48,538 nucleotides of DNA from Verrucomicrobiota bacterium (GTDB taxonomy: Bacteria; Verrucomicrobiota; Verrucomicrobiia; Limisphaerales; SIBE01), in NCBI GenBank assembly GCA_021733945.1, contig JAIPJX010000019.1:1-48538 (forward strand), read 5' to 3'. The notes under the pieces were generated by a model. That model was not told the DNA's origin. It saw nothing but the letters and a program-made list of their open reading frames with translations, and did no database searches. Shown piece after piece: positions 42,838 through 48,538 of this stretch. The number at the start of each line of letters is the position of its first letter. The first letter of the stretch is position 1. A program made the position numbers and the translations under genes.

Positions 42838-43821
42838 TCAGCTGGGCAGAAGCTCCGATACCAGGGTGCGTTCCTCGTTCAGTTCATTGACGGACGCATC
42901 CATTTTGGACCGGCTGTAGTCGTTGATCGGGAGGCCCTGAACGATCTCCAGCGTTTTGCCATCGCTCCGAGTCGGGAAGGAGGAAATCAAACCGGCACTC
43001 ACTCCGTAGCTGCCATCGGAACAGAGGCAGAGGCTGTGAGAATCGCCCGCCGTGGTGGGATTCACGATCGAAGCGACCGATCCGACAATCGCATTGGCGG
43101 CGCTCGCCGCGCTCGAAGCCCCCCGAGCCTTGATGATGGCCGCGCCGCGCTGCTGCACCGTCGCAATAAACTCGCCCTGCAGCCAGGCTTCGTCGCCGAT
43201 GGCCTCCGCTGCCGAAGCGCCATTCACGCGGGCGTTGTAAAAATCAGGGTATTGAGTGGCCGAATGATTCCCCCAGATCGTCATATTGGTGACGGCGGTA
43301 ACATCCACACCGGCTTTGCGGGCCAACTGGGACTTGGCACGGTTTTCGTCCAATCGGGTCATGGCGAACCATCGGTCCTTGGGAACCTCCGGAGCGTTGT
43401 TCATCGCAATCAGACAGTTGGTATTGCACGGATTGCCGACGACCAGCACCCGGACGCCGGGAGCGGCGTTTTTCTGGATGGCCTGGCCCTGGCCGATAAA
43501 AATCCTGCCATTGATCCCGAGTAAATCCTTCCGCTCCATGCCCGCCTTGCGCGGCACACTTCCGACCAACAGAGCCCAATCGACTCCCTTAAACCCCTCT
43601 TCCAGACTTGCGGTGGGGACAACTCCTTTCAGGAGCGGGAAAGCGCAGTCGTCAAGTTCCATCACAACTCCGGCGAGCGCCGGGAGAGCCGGTTCAATCT
43701 CGATCAAGTGAAGGATTACAGGCTGCGTCGGTCCGAACATCGCGCCAGAGGCGATCCGGAACAAAAGCGCATACCCGATCTGGCCGGCGGCCCCAGTGAC
43801 TGCAATACGAATCGGTGTCAT
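42838..43821 (-). CDS. mdh: Malate dehydrogenase (cytosolic/NADP-type clade)
   Basis: A 327-residue enzyme interconverting malate and oxaloacetate with NAD(P). The Rossmann loop is [19 protein letters not shown]. Then [52 protein letters not shown] (catalytic Asp-Arg region) and [14 protein letters not shown] (catalytic His) follow. These are marks of the longer clade found in eukaryotic cytosol, chloroplast and many bacteria rather than the LDH-like clade. The ATG at 43821 starts MTPIRIAV; the open frame continues 13 codons further up. deoC follows directly. TATAGT and TATACT sequences stand close upstream as possible -10 elements but no -35 is clear. Confidence 0.94.
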   Translation of the reverse strand: MTPIRIAVTGAAGQIGYALLFRIASGAMFGPTQPVILHLIEIEPALPALAGVVMELDDCAFPLLKGVVPTASLEEGFKGVDWALLVGSVPRKAGMERKDLLGINGRIFIGQGQAIQKNAAPGVRVLVVGNPCNTNCLIAMNNAPEVPKDRWFAMTRLDENRAKSQLARKAGVDVTAVTNMTIWGNHSATQYPDFYNARVNGASAAEAIGDEAWLQGEFIATVQQRGAAIIKARGASSAASAANAIVGSVASIVNPTTAGDSHSLCLCSDGSYGVSAGLISSFPTRSDGKTLEIVQGLPINDYSRSKMDASVNELNEERTLVSELLPS

Positions 43822-44024
43822 AAGTATAAATTTAATTCGCCAAACTATAATCCCGCCCATCTGATCGATGCAAGTGCGAAGGACCGACCTGCGAGGGACC
43901 GCCCCCGCGGACCTTCAAGCCCCCCCGGTTCGGACGTGGACCCCACAGCAATGACGGGGCCTTGCTGGGAGCCCCCTAAAAAGGCCGTTGAAATCTTTTC
44001 GCAGGCACACTAGCTTTCCCCTGC

Positions 44025-44918
44025 ATGCTAGATGATCGCTCATATATGCGGGCTCCGACATTCCAGCCTCAACGGCCGATGGCGGTGACCCTCATCATTG
44101 TCAATGCGGCAATTTTTGTCATTCAAAGCATCCTCGAGTTCTACAAGCCCGGACTGTTCGAGGGCTACATGAAGCTCTTCGCGCTGAGCACAACCGGTCT
44201 GGCATCCGGTTTTGTCTGGCAACTGTTGACCTTCCAGTTCATGCACAGCGGGCTGTGGCATCTGGTCGGCAACCTGATTGTGATCTTCTTTTTCGGTCGT
44301 GCTGTCGAAGACACGATCGGGCGCAACGGTTTTCTCAAGCTGTACCTGTCCAGCGGCGTGATTGGCGGTCTGTTTCAGAGTCTCCTTGCCGTGCTCATCC
44401 CGACGGCCTTTGGCGGCAGTGTCGTCGGGGCATCGGCGGGCGGATTCGGGCTGGTGGCGGCTTTCGCGGCCATGTATCCGGAACGTCAGATCACGCTGCT
44501 GCTTTTCTTTGTGCTGCCGGTCACGATCCGGGCCCGCACGCTGCTCTGGTTCGCGATTGGTCTCGCGGTATTCGGAATCATCGTGCCGGCGGGGCATGTC
44601 GCCGATGGAGCCCACCTGGGTGGCATCCTGGCCGGGCTGGGCTACGTGTACTATTTCGTTCGTGGCAATCCCTGGCCGTTTTCACGTCCCTCGGTGCAGC
44701 CGCCCAAGGCAAAACGTCCCCAACTGGTTCGCACAGCATCCCCAAAGAAGGGCATTTGGATGCAGAGCCCAAAACCCGCGCCCACCGACGATCTGCCGTC
44801 CGCGGAATTCATCTCCCGAGAAGTGGACCCTATCCTCGACAAAATCTCCGCGCACGGAATGCACAGCCTGACCGAACGGGAACGTCGGATTCTGGAGGCG
44901 GCGCGCAACAAGATTTAG
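44025..44918 (+). CDS. Rhomboid-family intramembrane serine protease
   Basis: A 297-residue membrane protein with six or so helices in residues 15-215. The serine motif is GASAGGFGLVAAF (GxSxG), the dyad histidine is in VADGAHLGGILAG, and the TM2 sequence FQFMHSGLWHLVGNLIVIFF has the HxxxxHxxxN oxyanion set. So it should be catalytically active. The cytoplasmic C-terminus (about residues 220-297) is a Pro/Lys-rich linker followed by a small helical end (DPILDKISAHGMHSLTERER), a DUF6576-like tail common in verrucomicrobial and planctomycete rhomboids. The substrate is unknown. It starts 203 bp from the divergent mdh; purB follows after 109 bp. Confidence 0.88.
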   Translation: MLDDRSYMRAPTFQPQRPMAVTLIIVNAAIFVIQSILEFYKPGLFEGYMKLFALSTTGLASGFVWQLLTFQFMHSGLWHLVGNLIVIFFFGRAVEDTIGRNGFLKLYLSSGVIGGLFQSLLAVLIPTAFGGSVVGASAGGFGLVAAFAAMYPERQITLLLFFVLPVTIRARTLLWFAIGLAVFGIIVPAGHVADGAHLGGILAGLGYVYYFVRGNPWPFSRPSVQPPKAKRPQLVRTASPKKGIWMQSPKPAPTDDLPSAEFISREVDPILDKISAHGMHSLTERERRILEAARNKI

Positions 44919-45027
44919 GCGGCGGATTCCCCTTCGATCGGTCGTCCCGCCCTTTCCATGGGTGCCCAGTGCGCAGGAAGCGCAGCTTTTGCTTTCAATT
45001 TCAGGTGCCGCTCTTAGATTCCACGAC

Positions 45028-46341
45028 ATGATTCAGCGATATTCGCTTCCGGCAATGCGGGAAGTATGGACCGAACAACGAAAACTCGAAATCTGGCTGC
45101 AGATTGAACTGCTCGCATCCCAGGTTCTTTCCGAGAACGGAATTGTTCCCAAGAAAGATTACCGGCAGATGCGCAAGAACGCCGCGTTCGACGTGACCCG
45201 GTGCAAGGAACTGGAGCGCACGCTCAACCACGATGTCGTGGCGTTCACAACCAATGTGGCTGAAAACATCGGCGCTCCCGCGAGCCGATGGCTGCACTTC
45301 GGTTTGACCAGCAGCGACGTCATCGACACCGCGTTTGCCGTTCAGATGGTGCAGTCCGCGGATATTCTGATTGCCGACCTGAAGGCTCTTCGAAAGACCA
45401 TCGGAGCAAAGGCGCGAAAACATAAACACACACCGATGATCGGGCGCAGCCACGGCATTCATGCCGAACCGACCACGTTCGGGATGAAAATGGCCCTGAT
45501 GTACGACGAGTTCGGGCGGGCGCTGCGTCGGCTCGAGTCCGCTCGATTCTCGGTCGCCGTGGGCAAACTCTCCGGTGCCGTCGGAACCAGCGCTCATCTC
45601 TCGCCGAAGATCGAGACGGAGGTGTGCCGGAAGTTGGGACTGCGCGCCGCCCCGATCGCCACGCAGGTGATCCAGCGGGACATCCACGCCGAGTTCATGA
45701 CCACCCTGGCGCTTGTGGGTGCGAGTGTCGAGCGCTGGGCCACCGAGTTCCGGCATTTGCAGCGCACCGAGGTCCTCGAAGCCGAGGAGTTCTTTTCCAA
45801 GGGACAAAAGGGTTCCAGTGCCATGCCGCACAAACGGAACCCCATCACGGGCGAACGCCTGACGGGATTGGCCCGGGTGCTCCGAGGCAACGCCCTGGCG
45901 GCCATGGAAAACATCGCCCTGTGGCACGAACGGGACATCAGCCACAGTTCGGTGGAGCGCGTGATCTTTCCCGACTCCTGCACCCTGCTGGATTACATGC
46001 TGGTGACGCTGAACAAGCTGGTCGACGGGCTGATTGTTTACCCGGAGAACATGGAACGGAACCTGGAGCTCTCGCTCGGCATGTGGAATTCGCAAACGGT
46101 CCTCCTGGCCTTGATCCGAAAGGGATTGACCCGTGAACAGTCCTACGAACTGGTCCAGCGCAACGCCATGAAGACCTGGGAATCCAAACACGCCGGCACC
46201 ACGGACGCGGATTTCAAGAAACAGCTGCTCCAGGATCCCGATGTCGCCAAGCACCTCTCGAAGGCCGAACTCGACAAGCTGTGCAACCTGAAGTTCCATT
46301 TCGCCCAAATCAACAGTCGGTTCAAAAAGGTCGGACTCTGA
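45028..46341 (+). CDS. purB: Adenylosuccinate lyase
   Basis: A 437-residue enzyme acting twice in purine synthesis, cleaving SAICAR and adenylosuccinate to fumarate products. Motifs: RYSLPAMREVWTEQRKLEIW, LNHDVVAFTTNVAENIG, RWLHFGLTSSDVIDTAFAVQ, the catalytic-His region GRSHGIHAEPTTFGMKMAL and the fumarase/lyase signature KGSSAMPHKRNPITGERLTG carrying the catalytic serine loop. Length matches the bacterial type. The ATG at 45028 is used because homology starts there (MIQRYSLP). Its SAICAR-producing partner purC lies at 19786. The SDR gene starts 13 bp after its stop. Confidence 0.95.
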   Translation: MIQRYSLPAMREVWTEQRKLEIWLQIELLASQVLSENGIVPKKDYRQMRKNAAFDVTRCKELERTLNHDVVAFTTNVAENIGAPASRWLHFGLTSSDVIDTAFAVQMVQSADILIADLKALRKTIGAKARKHKHTPMIGRSHGIHAEPTTFGMKMALMYDEFGRALRRLESARFSVAVGKLSGAVGTSAHLSPKIETEVCRKLGLRAAPIATQVIQRDIHAEFMTTLALVGASVERWATEFRHLQRTEVLEAEEFFSKGQKGSSAMPHKRNPITGERLTGLARVLRGNALAAMENIALWHERDISHSSVERVIFPDSCTLLDYMLVTLNKLVDGLIVYPENMERNLELSLGMWNSQTVLLALIRKGLTREQSYELVQRNAMKTWESKHAGTTDADFKKQLLQDPDVAKHLSKAELDKLCNLKFHFAQINSRFKKVGL

Positions 46342-46354
46342 CCGCCATCGTTCC

Positions 46355-47182
46355 GTGAATCGTCCGCGTCTCGATTCGAAAACCGTCGTGATCATCGGCG
46401 GCACCACCGGCCTGGGGCTCTCGGCTGCAAAAGCCTTTCTGAACTCCGGAGCGCGCGTGGTCGCCGTGGGTCGCAACCCGGAAAGCGTCCGGGCCGCACA
46501 GCTCGAACTCGGCGGCGACGCGTTTGTGCTCTCCGCCGACGCGGCGCGATCGGATACCGCCCCCCAGGCCATCGAGGAGGCTCTCAACCGCTTCGGAGGG
46601 TTTCACGGCCTTTATCATGTGGCCGGCGGCAGTGGACGCCGGATGGGAGACGGTCCGTTGCACGAACTGACCGATGCGGGTTGGGAGGCCACCTTGAACC
46701 TCAATCTGACTTCGGTGTTCTATTCGAACCGCGCTGCCGTGCTTCAGTTCCAGCGCCAGAAGTCCGGAGGCAGCATTCTGAACCTGACCTCGGTTCTGGC
46801 CTATTCGCCATCGCCCAGGTTCTTCGCCACCCACGCCTATGCCACCGCGAAGGCGGCGATCATCGGATTGACCTGCACTTCGGCAGCCTATTACGCTTCG
46901 GCCAGCATCCGGTTCAACGCCCTGGCCCCCGCCCTGGTCGAGACACCGATGGCTCAACGGGCTGTCCAGGACGATTCGATCCGTCAGTTCATCCACACCA
47001 AACAACCGCTCGAAGGCGGCCGCGTGGGTCAACCGGAGGACACCGATGCGGCGGCGGTATTCTTCCTCTCGGACGATTCCCGATTCATCACAGGCCAGGT
47101 GCTTGCCGTCGATGGCGGATGGAGCGTGAGCGAGGGACAATACCCGCCGGATCCACCCCACCCCGGCCCCGGCGAATCATGA
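46355..47182 (+). CDS. Short-chain dehydrogenase/reductase
   Basis: A 275-residue classical SDR. The cofactor loop is IIGGTTGLGLSAAKAF (residues 13-28). HVAGGSG stands in place of NNAG, LNLTSVLAY holds the catalytic serine, and YATAK the Tyr-Lys pair. LAPALVETPM, FLSDDSRFITGQVLAVDGGW and the C-terminus complete the fold. It reduces or oxidises an alcohol/ketone with NAD(P); the substrate is not identifiable. The start is a GTG. It is placed tightly after purB and 42 bp before the ROK gene, suggesting a purB-SDR-ROK transcript. The Pro-rich last ten residues are unusual. Confidence 0.86.
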   Translation: MNRPRLDSKTVVIIGGTTGLGLSAAKAFLNSGARVVAVGRNPESVRAAQLELGGDAFVLSADAARSDTAPQAIEEALNRFGGFHGLYHVAGGSGRRMGDGPLHELTDAGWEATLNLNLTSVFYSNRAAVLQFQRQKSGGSILNLTSVLAYSPSPRFFATHAYATAKAAIIGLTCTSAAYYASASIRFNALAPALVETPMAQRAVQDDSIRQFIHTKQPLEGGRVGQPEDTDAAAVFFLSDDSRFITGQVLAVDGGWSVSEGQYPPDPPHPGPGES

Positions 47183-47224
47183 ATCCCTCCACCCGCCCCT
47201 TCCTGACTTCGGGACCTTCTTGAT

Positions 47225-48121
47225 ATGGACGGCGCACTCGGCATCGATTTGGGCGGTTCCAGCGTGAAGTCCGTGGCGGTCACGCTCACAGGCCAGATCC
47301 GCCTCAAATCAAACATTCCCTTCAATCCCGACCAGAACATGGACTGGGGCAAAACGATCCTCGAGTCCATCCGGGCCCTTCGGGAAGATTCCGGGATCAC
47401 ACCCTCAGCCATCGGCCTCTCCGCACCGGGGCTGGCCAGTGCGGATGGACGGCACATCGCCTGCATGCCCGGACGTCTTCAGGGCCTGGAACGGCTCGAC
47501 TGGAGCGATTACCTGAAAGTCGATCATCCGGTCTGGGTGCTCAACGACGGACACGCGGCGTTGTGCGGCGAAGCCTGGCTCGGTGCCGCGCGGGGATTCT
47601 CGAATGTCGTCCAGTTGACTTTGGGAACCGGAGTCGGCGGTGCCGCCATGGTCGACGGCAAGCTCCTGCGCGGGGCTGTGGGCCGGGCCGGGCATTTCGG
47701 GCACATGAGCCTCGACCCGGAGGGACCGCCCGATGTCTGTCTGTCACCGGGAAGCCTCGAAGTCGCCATCGGCAACTGCACCATCCTGGAACGTTCCAAC
47801 GGCCGGTTCGAGTCCACCCACGATCTGATCAAGGCGCACCTCACCGGGGACTCCACGGCCACGGCGATCTGGATGAAATCGGTCAAGGCCCTTGCCTGCG
47901 GTCTCTGTTCCATCATCAACGTGCTGGATCCCGAAGCCGCCATCATCGGCGGCGGCATTGCCCGAGCGGGAGACGCACTGTTCACCCCCTTGAAAAACTT
48001 CCTGAATGAAATCGAGTGGCGTCCGTTGGGAGAAGCCACGCAGATTCTCCCGGCGCAGCTGGGGGAATACGCCGGGGCCGTCGGCGCAGCCCGCAACGCC
48101 CTCGACAAACGCGGGGCCTGA
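47225..48121 (+). CDS. ROK-family protein lacking the usual zinc motif
   Basis: A 298-residue protein of the ROK (repressor, ORF, kinase) sugar-kinase fold. It has the phosphate-1 loop LGIDLGGSSVKSVAV (residues 5-19), VWVLNDGHAALCGEAWLGAA with the catalytic aspartate, LTLGTGVGGAAMVDGKLLRG and, near the end, AAIIGGGIARAGD. There is no N-terminal helix-turn-helix, so it is a kinase rather than a repressor. After GHMSLDPEG the canonical CxCGxxGCxE zinc site is missing: the text reads PPDVCLSPGSLEVAIGN. So metal binding is lost or changed. Glucokinase or another hexose or acylhexosamine kinase are the likely choices. Confidence 0.85.
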   Translation: MDGALGIDLGGSSVKSVAVTLTGQIRLKSNIPFNPDQNMDWGKTILESIRALREDSGITPSAIGLSAPGLASADGRHIACMPGRLQGLERLDWSDYLKVDHPVWVLNDGHAALCGEAWLGAARGFSNVVQLTLGTGVGGAAMVDGKLLRGAVGRAGHFGHMSLDPEGPPDVCLSPGSLEVAIGNCTILERSNGRFESTHDLIKAHLTGDSTATAIWMKSVKALACGLCSIINVLDPEAAIIGGGIARAGDALFTPLKNFLNEIEWRPLGEATQILPAQLGEYAGAVGAARNALDKRGA

Positions 48122-48327
48122 TGGCGCACACCCGATCGAAACGATCCAAACGCTGTCGCATCATTCCGACGCACCCGGATACGCGCGGAGCGTCGTGGAC
48201 TGCGTCAGCCCTCCAATACTTTCTTCCCGGTGCCTGATCCAAAATCTCGACGGGACACTTTCGAACGAATAGGATGTTTTATCCAAACGAAAAGCCCGGG
48301 CAAACCCTTAAACAGATTCGAACCGCC

Positions 48328-48538
48328 ATGTCGAACATTTCATCCTCCAGACCTCTTTCACGACGTCAATTCATCGGGAATACGGCCCTTGGTGTGTCCG
48401 CGGCCGCGCTGGCCGGTGCCGGCTCCACGTCGCTCGCCCAGCAACTCGGCGCGCGACCGGGACCGAGTCCGGGTGTGGAGGTCCTGAACCCAAAGGCGCG
48501 CGTACCGGTTGGACTGATCATCGATGATTCCACCTGCC
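48328..48538 (+). CDS. Tat-exported protein, N-terminus only (cut by the window edge)
   Basis: The first 70 codons of a gene that runs off the window. The N-terminus SRRQFIGNTALGVSAAALAG is a twin-arginine signal with a cleavage region SLAQQ. The mature start ends at ARVPVGLIIDDSTC, which reads like the opening strand of a catalytic barrel and recalls polysaccharide-deacetylase-like proteins of PVC bacteria; this is only a resemblance. No Shine-Dalgarno site is visible before the ATG. Confidence 0.65.
   Translation, partial: MSNISSSRPLSRRQFIGNTALGVSAAALAGAGSTSLAQQLGARPGPSPGVEVLNPKARVPVGLIIDDSTC

Noticed and set aside
45001-46587. A 528-residue open frame antisense to purB
   Set aside because: purB is unmistakable on the plus strand; the antisense translation has no recognisable domain.

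Overview
The window looks like chromosomal DNA of a member of the Verrucomicrobiota (PVC superphylum). The evidence is the gene repertoire rather than a marker gene: a PVC-style ECF sigma factor with a membrane Ser/Thr kinase, a DUF1549/DUF1553 plus DUF1501 pair, a formylglycine sulfatase, several Tat-exported oxidoreductase or isomerase-type proteins, a DUF6600-type surface protein and an EF-P whose loop reads RTPGNLRAF. The DNA is GC-rich, genes are closely packed on both strands, and several neighbours are joined by 4-base ATGA or GTGA overlaps. I see no rRNA, tRNA, CRISPR array or prophage.

Layout. Bases 1-5000: a cut-off surface protein facing a block of a BASS-family transporter, an ECF sigma factor and a sensor kinase. 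Bases 5160-11100, all on the minus strand: sulfatase, a Cys-rich exported protein, MocA-like transferase, XdhC, sirtuin, a frame-broken gene and a HEAT-repeat protein. Bases 11195-13806: an RND/MMPL exporter bracketed by inverted copies of a short MITE-like repeat, one of which supplies its stop codon. Bases 13918-18124: two sugar-nucleotide genes, a divergent nucleotidyltransferase and a 1109-residue fusion of a fucokinase-like GHMP kinase to a UDPGP-type pyrophosphorylase. Bases 18116-26542: a NusG-like regulator, XerC/D recombinase, PurC, and a surface-polysaccharide set (nucleotide-sugar epimerase, GT4 glycosyltransferase, flippase, GT2 glycosyltransferase) with an M20 peptidase inside it. 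Bases 27167-33671: a Tat-exported Gfo/Idh/MocA oxidoreductase, then a polyamine-type ABC transporter (potABCD) and a double-thioredoxin protein on the minus strand. Bases 33826-37501: PfkB kinase, elongation factor P, a deleted sugar-isomerase-like pseudogene and a REP-associated tyrosine transposase with a 20-bp direct repeat before it. Bases 37658-48538: the DUF1549/DUF1501 pair, LarE, DeoC, malate dehydrogenase, rhomboid protease, PurB, an SDR, a ROK protein and the start of another Tat-exported protein.

How the genes fit together. Much of the window serves envelope and carbohydrate work: making activated sugars (13918-18124, 20843), assembling and exporting glycans (23116-26542), and processing carbohydrates or sulfated polymers outside the cytoplasm (sulfatase, Gfo/Idh, DUF1549/DUF1501, the decayed isomerase). 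Core metabolism (purC, purB, mdh, deoC, efp) is scattered between. The best candidate for something poorly described is the kinase-pyrophosphorylase fusion with its partner nucleotidyltransferase. Both have altered nucleotide-binding signatures, and the domain order is the reverse of the known Fkp enzymes. All functional calls rest on reading motifs by eye; no database search was run.
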